A stretch of DNA of 62,663 nucleotides from Perkinsus olseni (Eukaryota; Perkinsozoa; Perkinsida), in NCBI GenBank assembly GCA_013115125.1, contig JABANN010000143.1, positions 1 to 62,663 of the forward strand, given 5' to 3'. Shown here in pieces: positions 22,109-36,202 of the stretch. The first letter of the stretch is position 1, and each line of letters starts with the position of its first letter. The translations under genes and the position numbers were made by a program. The notes under the pieces were generated by a model, which made no database searches, was not told the DNA's origin, and was given only the letters and a program-made list of their open reading frames with translations.

Positions 22109-23030
22109 TTACTTCGGAAACAGCGGACTGTTTTCCGTCCCCAGTCCCCATTTATCTTTCATGCCAATCAAGTACTGGCGCATCCACTGTTCACCCGCGT
22201 CATGCTCAGAACCAGGTCCTCGGTGCTTATTCACAATATGAGCAGCTACATCATCACAGGTCTCCTCGCTAACCTCATCTTCGATTAAACTCATGATCTC
22301 ATCGTACAAGGAACGGCAGAGATCTTGTTGGTCCAAGTTGCGCATCGTAGTCTGTTGAAAAGGATATCCTATGAAATCACCAACTGGAGGGATCCACTTC
22401 CTATAGTGAAGATCAATCATGTTATTCTTTCTGAGGATGTCATGATAACAAGGCCGATGATGATGATGATGATGATGCAGGTCTTACCGGAGCCCAATGG
22501 TGAAGGTTTCATGCCCACGCTTCGTCACCGCCTTCACCTCGCTCTCCTCGTCCAGGTCGGGCACGTTGTCGCTTACCTTACGAACTGTCACTTCCAACTC
22601 CGGGAATTTGATAAGACAAGTGTCAGTATAACTGCTCTTTGTGACGGTAACATTCCATCTCGGAGCCGCGACCTGAAACAAGATTATCATCATGATGATA
22701 TTCCTCACCGAAAGTTGATGCGCCCTGTTACCTCGGGAGAAGCCCGCAGAGCCATAGCCGAAGCTACAGCTGGCATCAAAAACGCGAAGGGGATGATAAA
22801 CATTAGGTCGAGGAAGATACCACTGACGAGACCGTTGTGAATAGAGGTAACCCACCCTTCGAGGGCGCTGATGATGCGACGTGATGAAGATTTGTGGAAC
22901 ACGTCGAGCCACTTTCGCTGATGATCGTCAGCTTCGGAGTGGCCGTTTTCCCGAGGGAACTTGAAAAACGCTCGAAAAATCGCCGAAAAAATGCAAGAAT
23001 TGCTGCCTTGTCGAGCCTTGGGAATTCCCA
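22109..23030 (-). CDS. Unidentified membrane-anchored protein, three exons
   Basis: Three minus-strand exons join in frame. The first, within 23030-22735, includes WLDVFHKSSSRRIISALEGW and a strongly hydrophobic segment (GIFLDLMFIIPFAFLMPAVA), ending MALRASPE. The second (about 22673-22498) reads VAAPRWNVTVTKSSYTDTCL and DNVPDLDEESEVKAV. The third (about 22428-22109) reads KNNMIDLHYRKWIPPVGDF, LIEDEVSEETCDDVAAHIV and ends GLGTENSPLFPK. It has one clear transmembrane segment and a soluble, acidic C-terminal part. I do not recognise the family. The start codon was not fixed; the ATG nearest 23030 is a candidate. A short GAT/ATC trinucleotide run (about 22456-22478) lies in the second intron. 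Confidence 0.5.
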
Positions 23031-23473
23031 CTGTTCCTCACCGGAGTCGCTGCCAGAACCGGAGATAAACCTGCCGACATGCTCTCTGAGGGGCCTATTT
23101 CATAAGCGCCTGACGGATGACTCTCACCTAGGGGGAGGGGTCTGAGTTAGGTAATCTAACCCTGATGACCACAAGACACCGTGTGGGCTCCGCACTGCGG
23201 GGATGTACCCCTCTGCTGTGCCATACCGGTGTATCGGGCGACATAGGACGCAACACATAGGAAAAGGTGTGCTAAGCCATGTAATTCATGGTGGAAGTGT
23301 CTCGTTTCAAGCACAGCGAAGCGCATCGCGTCTCGGAAAATCAGGGAAGGCTCTACTGAGCTTTGATAAAAGACGGCGGATGAGCGGCAGGATGGCAGCC
23401 CGAAAAAGTCGGCCGAGATGAGCGGGCGGTGATATCCCGGAGATTCCGTGTGGACTCTACAACGTGGAGGTAG

Positions 23474-24115
23474 TCATCCAAGATATTCAAGATGTACGCT
23501 CTGAGAGCATCCACCTCCAATACATTGGACGATAGTGAGATTCACTATCGTCGTCCAAAATACCAACAATTGTGGCAACGGGGAAAGACCTTGCGGAAGC
23601 GACGGTTCCTTACGACCAAAAGAAGCAGGCCTCCTAGAAATAGTGATCGAAATTTGAAGGTCGAACGAAATTGCTAAGATTGCCTCACCAGAAAAGAGGA
23701 AGCAATGGAGATGCAGTAGCGGAGTGAAAACCGCTACGTTAGCGATAAACAGGCGAATAAGAAAAATGACGAGGATGAAGATTCGTCCAATGATCGCCTC
23801 ACTTCCATACGATTGGACTCCAATTCTATGGAAGTGAGCCGACGATGGGCTGATGACTGTAGTGATGACCCATTTCGGATTAGGGGAATGGATCGCGAAC
23901 ATGTACACCCCTCCACAAATTCCTAGCATATCGGGTTCGACTCGTGCGCTGTCCCTTGTATGAGTACGGTACTGCAACTCAGGGACTCCCTGACAGGGAG
24001 GTATGCTTTTATGATTCGCAGAATATGACCTCGAAAATTCAGGACTTAACTCTTCGTAGTTACTGAGAACTCGAAAAGTCGAAAAATATTTTCTCCACAA
24101 ATTCTTAGCATACAC
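23474..24115 (-). other. Minus-strand open region with two related intron-like segments
   Basis: A long minus-strand frame crosses this region, but two segments in it, starting near 23938 and 24120, both read TATGCTA(A/G)GAATTTGTGGAG on the minus strand. The second is bounded like an intron, from GTATGCTAAG to GAGTTCTCAG. A third relative lies at 27170-27190. The frame is therefore probably a fortuitous run through introns; the true exons and product are not recognised. A 14-bp-arm inverted repeat is at 23525-23560. Confidence 0.35.
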
Positions 24116-24424
24116 GGCACAATATTGCGCCTTAGAATACCGAATTTTGCTGAGGAAGTATGTCTATAACCTCGCACCTGATCTAATGCCATACATCGAT
24201 GAAAAGAGCGTCTTCTAAAAAGGTATCCCTCCATGTTTCATCCCAATACTCACACTCCGCGGTGCGGATTGTGAAAGAGTATCTGACTGTATCTGGGAAT
24301 CCCGTCAATGAACCCAGTTCGATTTTGGTACGAAAATCAGGTAGCACTAACTCAGAACACTAAGCGTCTTTCTTCAACACACAGCACATCAAAATAGAAT
24401 GAACCTTTCACACCGAAGAGATTT

Positions 24425-25324
24425 TTACATCTTGGGTAGGTAGAACCACTCTGCAGAGAAGCCGTCGGCAGTCTCTCCTAGATGCAACCAAATCGCGTTG
24501 TGTCCGTCGGGTTCGACGGCTATGGTATCAAGCGTAAGTTTGGGAATATCTGTCATCCACCCCACGTTCGACACATCAAATTGGAAGTCAGCCAGATCGA
24601 GAGAATCCAGCGACTTCGTGTCAACTCGAAGAACTCTGTCGCCCTTCAAAGTCACGGGTCCCACACTTACCTTGCTGCCATCGAGAAGTGTAAACGTAAA
24701 CTGAGCTTCTAAGGCCTCACTCCCCTCACGGATAACTACCGTCGTGGTCAGGCAGCGACCCGGACGGCCGTGAATCTTGTAGGTCCCAGCTTGCACTCGA
24801 CCTGTGTCGGAGGCCTTCGCGGGAAAGACATCGTTCTTCTCGCGTTCAAGCACCAGATGGTACTTCCCAAGAGCCAGCGTAATCTTGGTGTCATCCTTCG
24901 GTTTTGGGTAAATCCTAAAATCTCCGAGGGAGTCAACATGCTTCGTTTGCAGTAAATCGGCCGCCCGATTCAACCACCCCACCAACTCAGTTTTATTTTC
25001 GACACTCCTGTCGTCAACAGTCTCGAAATCCACCGAGGAACCACCGAATTCTCCTGTATCCGGTTTCAAAGGGATTCTCGGTGCCTCCACCCAAGCGCCA
25101 GACTCATCCGTGGTGTATCGAAGCAGCGCTTGGGTCTTCAGTAGCTGCAGTTTACCCTTGCCAGTTTTGTAATATCCTTGATTGATGGTGACACAGAAGG
25201 TATCGAATGGTAGCTTAGGGTAGGGGAAGTGCGTCTTGTTGTGGCAATAGGTCCCTCGTAGCTCCGTACCCAGTGTACCTCCAATGTTCATCGCAAGGAT
25301 AGTCAGAAGGTGACGAGTGAACAT
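24425..25324 (-). CDS. Secreted protein of unknown function, intronless (299 aa)
   Basis: One minus-strand frame of 299 residues, with ATG at 25322-25324 and a stop at 24425. It opens with a likely signal peptide (MFTRHLLTILAMNIGGTLGT, then cleavage near ELRG), followed by a beta-rich, charged body without a membrane segment. Visible phrases are GKYHLVLEREKND, GTYKIHGRPGRCLTTTVVI, AQFTFTLLDGSKVSVGPVTL and a C-terminal AIWLHLGETADGFSAEWFYL. Three cysteines remain in the mature part. I do not recognise the fold. The layout, N-terminal Cys pair followed by a long beta region, loosely recalls the secreted paralogues at 46-52 kb, but I see no clear sequence match to them. Such lineage-specific secreted families are expected in a parasite. 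Confidence 0.8.
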   Translation of the reverse strand: MFTRHLLTILAMNIGGTLGTELRGTYCHNKTHFPYPKLPFDTFCVTINQGYYKTGKGKLQLLKTQALLRYTTDESGAWVEAPRIPLKPDTGEFGGSSVDFETVDDRSVENKTELVGWLNRAADLLQTKHVDSLGDFRIYPKPKDDTKITLALGKYHLVLEREKNDVFPAKASDTGRVQAGTYKIHGRPGRCLTTTVVIREGSEALEAQFTFTLLDGSKVSVGPVTLKGDRVLRVDTKSLDSLDLADFQFDVSNVGWMTDIPKLTLDTIAVEPDGHNAIWLHLGETADGFSAEWFYLPKM

Positions 25325-26480
25325 AGATTATATGACGAAGCGCCTTGAAGGGGATAATCTACGGCACTTCTACGTCGATGCTGGACAGGCTAAATTTGGA
25401 AATCGGATTTTCGAGCGGACGAGACGGGCTGGGGCGCGTATGGCCTTCTCGAGGACAGTGGTATTCAACGCCGTTGTCTGTCCTCGAGAAGTGGCCTTCT
25501 GATTGCTACGCTGGATTAATGACGCAGCCAGTCATTACAGCGCGCCGCAAGTTGAAGGATTCCGACGGAAGCATGGGCCATGAGAGCGACCACTCCGGAA
25601 ATTTTCACACTTTCAGAAAACAGCGTTGCCGTGTATCGTTTAGGCCGTGCATAGGAAAATCACGGTGGGCCGACTTGGGAGTGGTTCGGTACCGCGCGAA
25701 CCAAAATAAGACGGTCGACCGCCGGCTGTAGAGGTGGGAACGGTTAGGAGGAACGGACTAATTTCCGAGTCCGGTCCGGGCTCGATTGAAACGTTCCTTA
25801 ATAACGAGCAATACATGAATTAGTCATCACGTCTTCCTGCTCTAAGGCTTCGACCGACTTCATCTGCATCTTCCTCCATCCCCGCGGTCACCATCCCGGT
25901 CGGCAGTCCGGGCATGGGTGATCGATGCAGGGCGATGCAGGGCGATGCAGGGTATTGAGTGCAATCGTAGAATTCACTGCGATTCTATGGCTGAACGAAT
26001 ATCGGTGCAGCACCGATATTCGTTCAGCCATAGAATCGCACCGACGGTGGTCTCATGCCGGACCAGCCGGACTGCCCCTTTCACATCCAGTGTCCACCCC
26101 TAGGACGCTGGGACCGGCCTAGTTAAACTAACCATGTGATCAATTCGTGTGGTCTTCAAGCACACATATGTGATATCGCCGGTAAGCCTACTTTGATCCG
26201 ATGATGAGGCTGAGGAACTTAGAGGGAAATCGATGTGAAGAGAATAGCGCAGAGAATAGACGCTGGACGGCAGAGCTCGGGTGTTATCATAACAACGTCA
26301 TCATATTCCACTTATTGTTAATTGTTGGCGATAAAGCTGTCAGCGTTCTTGCAATCAACTCGAGATCACAGATTAATCCACCCACTTGAAATCAGCAGAC
26401 GTCCTTCGTGCTCACCTTCGATGCCTGAGAGCCCACTCGGAGCGGGCCACTCCCTCAGCCTCCTCCTCACTAGCAGACAA
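25325..26480. other. Intergenic stretch with palindromes and repeats
   Basis: No gene recognised. It contains an inverted repeat at 25444-25491 (CTTCTCGAGGACAG arms), three 10-bp tandem copies of GATGCAGGGC at 25924-25952, a 63-bp odd palindrome at 25978-26040, and a block near 25786-25835 (GATTGAAAC..TCCTTAATAA, then CGAGCAATACATG) repeated at 27337-27377. Confidence 0.6.
25978..26040. repeat. 63-bp perfect palindrome, 31-bp arms, one central base
   Basis: The left arm starts TGCGATTCTATGGCTGAACG and ends ATCGGTGC; a single A follows, then the exact reverse complement. It is the longest of a set of palindromes in this window whose centre is exactly one unpaired base. Confidence 0.9.
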
Positions 26481-27245
26481 CTCTGCCACAGCAGAGATTC
26501 AGAGGTCGTCTCATACGACGCTTTCAACTTCCACCATCTGTGTGTGGATCAAGTCTCGAGTCGGCGAGATGACTTGCACGCTCAACACCACGCCGCTGTT
26601 ACCTGAGGCACCGGGGCATGGCGGGCGATGGCCTTGCCTGACTGTCTTCGTAGCCACGCGCCCTCTCTCAACTTTAAAATCAACCTGTAACGATACGCAG
26701 CGTGAGACAGAAATGTTGTGCATGCGTGCAAAATAACCGCCATACCAAATCTTTCCCAAATCGTGACTATTTTCGCCGCATCTTCTACGTTCGTCAACTA
26801 CAGTTGTTTACGACGCTCATGTCTATCAAGGTCATCGACACTCAGGGCCTCTGGCCGAAGATACGTAACCATGGGGAGACCTTCGTGATGGCCACTTCTC
26901 AGGCGCTTGTTATTTTGATGAAAATGATTAACATTGTGAACGAAATTTCCTGTTGACCCGATATGCTTACGTAGAATGGGGAATCCAAGAGTATTATAGT
27001 GAATACAACACAAACGTAACGATGTCTTTTCATATCGGGAAAGAGAACTTGGTGTAACGATCCCATTGTCGTTTGTCTTGTGCCGCCGCCGCCGCAATGA
27101 TGCTGATTGTTGGGAACTCTTCTCAAGGACGCGAGAACATGATGACCATGCGTTGATTACTACGCCCCTCCACAAGTTATTAGCATATCCATTTTTACAC
27201 CGTCTACTGTCATCCGGCGGCTCGGGGATGTATTTTTTCATTCAT
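26480..27245 (-). other. Possible minus-strand exons, gene not identified
   Basis: On the minus strand a good intron runs from GTATGGCGG (about 26742) to CGTTACAG (about 26683), preceded by NVEDAAKIVTIWERFG and followed by DFKVERGRVATKTVRQG. Upstream lies RLRSGHHEGLPMVTYLRPEA (about 26900) and MKKYIPEPPDDSRRCKNGY (about 27241). The order fits a single minus gene, but I cannot join the exons confidently or name the product. Confidence 0.3.
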
Positions 27246-27570
27246 CGCTGAGACACAAGTCTCCGAGAGTCAGGATGAGGAGCTTTCGGCAAGACGCTCG
27301 TCTCGTCGATGATGCGAATCAGCAGAAGGGGGTCTCAGATTGAAACTGTCCTTAATAACGAGCAATACATGCCTTTATTGCTCTAAGAGTTGAAGGGTGT
27401 CCATACCCGTGATTATTAACTCATTCTCCTCATTACTAATTTATCATCGTCCATCAATCGTGGTGGAATCTTTGACCTCTAGATGAGGCGTCGATCCATC
27501 GGACTGGTCGCAAAGTTAAGAAGTCGTTGAGGAGTGTATAAACCAGAGTCGGAGAAATCATTTATCAATT

Positions 27571-29851
27571 ATGAATTTATGGCCGCATATCGATCGTGGC
27601 GGTATCTTTGACCTCCATCTCAGGCGTTGATGTCTCGGAGGTATCCGAGTACGTGAGTGGAGCTGGTGATGATGAACCCAAGGGTGGCGTTAATATTACT
27701 CGAGAAAAGCTGCTTCAAGAGGCCGATGCCTTTAAGGTAGGGATCTTTAGAAATCTTCCGCCTGCGCGTCGCCTCGGTAGATGTTCAGAATTCCTCACCG
27801 TTTTTGAGGTAGAAAGAAAATGATGGAAAAACTGGGAATCTTGAGGTTGAGCCTTGCGTGTCGCATATCGGGCTGCCTCGAAAAGATACGTTTGAGAAAT
27901 TCCCCGATTTTAATTTACTGTCATTCTCCTCAAAGATTCCCTTGCCCTGTCTCAGCGTAGCGTCGTGAAGTTTGGCTGCTTCTGTGCTCAACTACAGTCC
28001 GATGACGAGCTGACTTCGATTCTTCTACCGGCCGGTCGAGAGCTGGCCAACACGTTCGGAGTTCTTTGCACTTGCATGACGGCAGTCGCTTTAAAGGGTA
28101 GTAATGGCGGGAGATGCTAAAAGGTCTTGTAAAATTGGCGTGACAGCCAGTGGTGAGCTTTGGGCTGAGAGACGTGGCGGTCGTAGTAGGTATATGAAGG
28201 TGTAAGATAGTCTGATATCATCTTTAGGAGAGCGCCTCGCACCCTTGTTGTTGTCTCAGCGTTCTGTGTTAATTTATGCTACTTTCACGTTGACAATAGG
28301 ATTGTAAGAAGGCCTCTTGTCTGTGATGCAAATCTCACTATTGGTCGATTTCCTGGGTTTGACTCAAGGGAAAGGAACCTAGAAGTGGATGACGTACTTC
28401 TCCACCCATCCGCGACCCTCAGTAACAAACAGGAAGGGAATGCAACATGTAAAAAGTTGCATGTTAGTTAGTAACCAGGTTACTAATAGTAACCGTGTAA
28501 TAGGTTGCGAAGTTAGGCCACTTCTCCCTTGAGGCGAAGTAGTCGATTTTAAGCAGCCTCTATCTTTGTCGTTACAGAGTGAGTAACGTTACTGCTGTTA
28601 CGTAGTCTAGTAGCCTATGACCTTGGTCCCGTTTTCAGGAGGGAAGTGTTTGACAGCGGAAGTAGCGGCCCTGGGAGATGATATTAACAAACAGGTGGAC
28701 AACCTCAACATGGCAGCTCTCGCAAACAGGGCTTCTGTCAGCCGGATCTGTAGTGTCCACGGGTCGACCTAAGATATTCTGCCATTTATCTTCATGCGAC
28801 TAATCCATTACTACGCGAAAATTCAATCTGCCGCTACCTGGGTTATCGCTGGACGCGAGAATTCCGGCGGTGCTCCCACCTCTCTCCGGTGAAAATGGGT
28901 GACAGATTTTTACAGCGGAGCGTACTACGCTCAGCGTAGCTGGTTCAGAGATTGACTTTTTCTCGGAATTAGTGTGGCGCGCGAGAATCTCTTTCAGGTG
29001 GTGCGTTGCTGGAGAGAATTCAGCGGGTCAAAAAGATGTCCTTGGAGCCTTCGAGTGCTTGTCGGAAGATTGTGATAAGGAATATCAAGTGTATGCAAGA
29101 TGCGCAAGATGAGCTAGGATCCTCGCTCGAAAGGGTTAAAGAGGGGAAGAAAACGGAAGGGGGTAGTACTTGGGTGATGGGGTCGGAAAGGGAACAAATA
29201 TCTTTCATTTTCCTTTCGCTTAGAACTTTATAATACAGTGTCGTGTGAGCCTGCGGTGTATTATAATAGTAAGGAATGTGCAGAGTGTGAAAATATAATT
29301 TCGATTGTCATGTAGAGAATTGAAATTACTATTGAAATAGAACTGTTACACTCACGGGGAACAAGCAAAGGAATTGAATTTTTTTTCTGGAATACAGATC
29401 TTATGGATACTATATTATTGAGAACCATTCTGTATACTATTCCAAGTGGCTTTCTATAATACAAAAAGTCATTTTTACGTTCAGAATTTTTAAGCATTTT
29501 CGCTGGTTCTCAGAGGTGCCTGAATTAGTAGACGATGAAGATGACGTGTTGGACTTTGATGGTGATGATGATTTATTTCTCGTCGAGAGCGCAGAGGAGT
29601 TGATAGGAGCGATCGAGGGGTTGGTTGGAGATATGAAAAGATTGGCAGTTTCGGCGGCCGATGATATCTTAGCGGAGCGAAGCAGAAAAGTATCTTCGAA
29701 AATTGACGAAATTGTGGTAGCAATTACGACGGGAAGCGACGACGAAGAGGAATTTGATGATTTGTTTGATGCGTTGGAAAGGGAAGGGTGTGGTGAAAGG
29801 ATGGGGAAAGTGAGGGAGATTGTCCGGAGAGAGATGATATCCAAAGCTTGA
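27571..29851 (+). CDS. Cyclin-D1-binding protein 1 / GCIP-like protein, multi-exon
   Basis: Spliced (+) exons read ITREKLLQEADAFK, VVKFGCFCAQLQSDDELTSI, LLPAGRELANTFGVL, CTCMTAVALKG, GKCLTAEVAALGDDINKQVD, then LERIQRVKKMSLEPS, KIVIRNIKCMQDAQDELGSS, an acidic PELVDDEDDVLDFDGDDD and AIEGLVGDMKRLAVSAADDI, ending REMISKA at 29851. A helical N-half with a short loop, an acidic linker and a second helical bundle match the general plan of GCIP/CCNDBP1 (vinculin-like helical bundles binding cyclin D or HLH factors). The match is by pattern and composition, not by a strict motif, so the call is tentative. If the ATG at 27571 is right, the first intron (27602-27623) would be only 22 nt, so the start may lie elsewhere. 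Confidence 0.45.
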
Positions 29852-30401
29852 GCGTGCAAGATACGAAATAGGTTGGGTTGGGTGTGTATAGTTAACGATG
29901 TTCCTTACTCTTACGAAACGTTTCTACTGTGCTATGAAGGCGTTGTGTGTGAATACTGAGCGGCTGGAGAGGCTCACAATTCCGATGATGCTCACTTACG
30001 GTTTTTTAGAAGTTTGGGAGAAATTCGGAATTCAGTGATCTCCACGGTAAATATTTTCGTGTGAAAGTCGAAATTTTCGTGAATTTTTTGTCATTTTTGG
30101 ATGCATTCTTAGTATTATCCGCTCCGGTTCGATGAGAGCGTTGACACTTTTGTAAGGTATCCGAAAGTTCCCGCATGGTCCGAACTCTTTTTTTTATCAT
30201 ACCGAATTTCCACGAAATGAGAATTACTGATAGATCGACAATATTGTCATCTACGAGACCCTCGTTAGCTTGCGTCGTGCAAATTTGACAAGTCCGTTTT
30301 TTCCGAATAATTTTTCCGTTTTTTCCAGACTAAAATGGCCTGTATACTTGTTTCGTGTGGTACTTTTTTTTCGGTAAATTTCGGGACGCTGTGATTTTCC
30401 T

Positions 30402-30794
30402 TTGCGTACTTTCAGGATTGTTTTCCTTCTGATGGCAACCGCATTTGCCTCATCCACGCCGACGAACCTTTGCACGCATGCGCACGACGATCTTGAACCG
30501 ATTGAAGTTGTCAGGAAGGTGTTTGTGTATTTTGGAGACCGACCGGTGCCGGTGGAGCTGCAGACGATGGCAGAGGGAGCGGATGTTTTCGCGGAAAAAT
30601 TTGGGAAAAGTTGTGCGGAAAATAACGGGAAATTTCTGAGAGAATTCATGGTCTTCGCGGGAGCTGGTCGACGGACTTTTCACGGCTTGGTTAATGGAGT
30701 ATTCATATTTGTGAGGTGGTGTGCCGACTTGGGAGTTGATGTTGAGCTCGATGCGGTGGAGATTATAAAAAGTAGTAGCAGGGAGGAGGGGTGA
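30402..30794 (+). CDS. Unidentified exon or small gene
   Basis: A (+) coding stretch preceded by a good acceptor (TTGCGTACTTTCAG near 30415) and ending in TGA at 30794. It includes EPIEVVRKVFVYFGDRPVPV, AEGADVFAEKFGKSCAENNG and GLVNGVFIFVRWCADLGVDV. It is probably the last exon of a gene whose earlier exons lie at about 29900-30360. No domain is recognised, and the very close TBC gene downstream is separate. A GCACGCATGCGCA motif lies at 30472 within it. Confidence 0.4.
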   Translation: MRTFRIVFLLMATAFASSTPTNLCTHAHDDLEPIEVVRKVFVYFGDRPVPVELQTMAEGADVFAEKFGKSCAENNGKFLREFMVFAGAGRRTFHGLVNGVFIFVRWCADLGVDVELDAVEIIKSSSREEG

Positions 30795-30964
30795 AAAACA
30801 GTTTTTTGTGGGTGTCACGGCGCTCGGCGATTCGGTTCTACTCAGGGTTTTTAGAGCATTGCCTTCGAATTCTCGAGTTTTTCATACTTCCCTGTTGTGA
30901 TAACAGATCTTGGATATAAATTTTTCGGCTGCCAAGTGAGAAGGGCATTTCGTTAAATATCGGA

Positions 30965-32530
30965 ATGGAACTTTGGAGTTCCACTATTTCCAATATTCGA
31001 CATTCAGGGTCATGTCGTGTTTGCGCCTCACCTTTGGAATTGATGGAAGTTTTTCTCGCTGGGGTTTTTAGTCTCCGTGAGAAGTTTTTCGACACTGGTG
31101 GAAGGGCGACGGTGACGATTCTGATAGAAAAATCAGAAGTCCCAAGTAATCACAGAAAATTGTTTTCTCCATATGACAGCAGTTCTCGGATGAAAAATCC
31201 ATTCGTAGTGGCAACTGGTGTGTTGGTGATGATGATGATCTGTCATGAATCTGACTATCGGACGAGCTTCGAAAATCATCTCTGTGATGCGGGGTTCTCA
31301 GATACGTACCCTGAGAAGCTCCTACGGGCTTTCGATCGTCTTCTAAAGATTCTCCCCGACGTTCCGAGTGAAGCCAGCGCGTTGCACATTCGAGGTTGCC
31401 CGTGTTTAGAGTGCCGATGGGGTAGTATCTTGGATCATTATATTACAACTAATTCCGCCATCCCGACTCCGGTCGTTCAACGGCTGGTGAGGAAGGGTGT
31501 TCCGCGGTCGGTGAGGGAAGGAGTTTGGTTTTGGCTGTTTGGAGGGAGCGCTGTGGCTCGCGATAGGAATCCTGGGTACTGCAGTTTGCTGGGGGTCGAT
31601 GGCGACTACGCCGAGCTGATCGATTTGGACGTATCTCGGACTTTTTGCGGTGAAAAAGAGTGGCAGAAAAAAGGCGGAGCGAAGATTTTGGGCAGAATTT
31701 TACGAGCGTATTCGCTGAGGAACCCTATGGTTGGGTATTGCCAGGGTTTGAGCTACATAGGAGCGCTGCTACTGGAGGTCTGTTCGGAAGAGGTTGCGTT
31801 TTGCTGTCTATGTGCTTTGGTTGAAGATGGGTCGATGCCGCCAGATTATTATACTAGTTTGAAGGGAGCAATCGTTGATCGATTGGTTTTGGAGGAGCTG
31901 GCGAAGCAGAACGTGAAGGGGTTGTGTGGCGCGTTGGAAGAGGAGGGAAGAAGTTTCGACGAATTTTCGTTTTTGGCGGTATCTTGGTTTCTGTGTTTGT
32001 TCACGGCGACCTTACCTGTGGAAGTCTCGGTTCGAGTTTGGGATTTTTACATGACTTACGGAATTTGCGTGATTTTTCGAGTATCTTTGGGAATCTTGAC
32101 GGTCGCTCAAGGTCCGATAGTTGAAGGTGCGGAAGATATTAATGATTTGCGAGATCTGATAGAAAAATCGTTAAACGAAATTGGAGTCTGTGACGTGCCT
32201 GACTACTGCATGTCGTTTAATAAAGTTACTAATACGGTGGTGGAGACGCTGAGGGAGAGCAAGAGAAGACGGATGAGTCGGGAGGAAGAAATTGATAGAA
32301 AAATGGGGAAAAAGGAAGACGCCTTGGACCGGTGCTTTCTAGCTGTTATTGATCGTCCGGAGGAGTCCCCAGAGAAGAAGGTTAATGAAAATTATTTCCA
32401 AGTTGATCGTGAGAGAACGTCGTCGTCGTCGGCTGCGTCTGGTGGAAGGAGGGACGCGCGGCTGTTGGGGGAGTTGGAGGATTTTATGATGTTTAAGAAG
32501 CCTCATCACCATCGAAGGCGAAGGAAGTGA
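30965..32530 (+). CDS. TBC-domain Rab GTPase-activating protein (521 aa), single exon
   Basis: One open frame of 521 residues. The TBC domain spans about residues 175-400: KGVPRSVREGVWFWLFGG, LIDLDVSRTFCG (the catalytic IDxDxxR arginine finger), then RILRAYSLRNPMVGYCQGLS (the YCQG glutamine finger), SFDEFSFLAVSWFLCLFTA and EVSVRVWDFYMTYG. Both fingers needed for GTP hydrolysis are intact, so it should be an active GAP on Rab-type GTPases at membranes. The N-terminal 170 residues include a small hydrophobic run and CPCLECRWG and have no assigned domain. The C-terminus is charged and basic (KPHHHRRRRK). The start at 30965 is the first in-frame ATG; the domain itself begins far downstream. It has no introns over 1.5 kb, in contrast to its neighbours. 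Confidence 0.93.
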   Translation: MELWSSTISNIRHSGSCRVCASPLELMEVFLAGVFSLREKFFDTGGRATVTILIEKSEVPSNHRKLFSPYDSSSRMKNPFVVATGVLVMMMICHESDYRTSFENHLCDAGFSDTYPEKLLRAFDRLLKILPDVPSEASALHIRGCPCLECRWGSILDHYITTNSAIPTPVVQRLVRKGVPRSVREGVWFWLFGGSAVARDRNPGYCSLLGVDGDYAELIDLDVSRTFCGEKEWQKKGGAKILGRILRAYSLRNPMVGYCQGLSYIGALLLEVCSEEVAFCCLCALVEDGSMPPDYYTSLKGAIVDRLVLEELAKQNVKGLCGALEEEGRSFDEFSFLAVSWFLCLFTATLPVEVSVRVWDFYMTYGICVIFRVSLGILTVAQGPIVEGAEDINDLRDLIEKSLNEIGVCDVPDYCMSFNKVTNTVVETLRESKRRRMSREEEIDRKMGKKEDALDRCFLAVIDRPEESPEKKVNENYFQVDRERTSSSSAASGGRRDARLLGELEDFMMFKKPHHHRRRRK

Positions 32531-32918
32531 GGTGTTACTCGACTTGACCTATTCCGTATCTTGCCAGGGTGACCTCAGGATACTCTGTGGTCATACTGCT
32601 GTATATATTCGTATAATATGATATTCTTGTTATACTTTTCGTAATGATACGCGTAGTTGCGTTGAAAGTGCGGAAATGGGGGCGAAAGTTGGGCGATTTG
32701 TGGTATGGATTTTTGGACGTTTTCAGATTTGTCCCATCGGTATTGAAGGTAACGTACGACTTTTAGTGCTATCTCGAGTAAGCGTATCTTTCCATCATCA
32801 ACTTTAGCGATCCGGGTCGACTTTCTCGTTGGCTTCCCCGTCCGCGAGTTGTGGGATTTTAGTGGCACTCTTTGACTTCCCTTCCCCTTCCTAGTGCGTC
32901 TGCTGGCGGTGGCTGTGG

Positions 32919-36202
<3,284 letters not shown>

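Noticed and set aside
30965-31500. Frame shift or extra exon in the TBC gene N-terminus
   Set aside because: The frame is open throughout and the TBC domain is complete; nothing requires an intron, though the upstream start is not proven.
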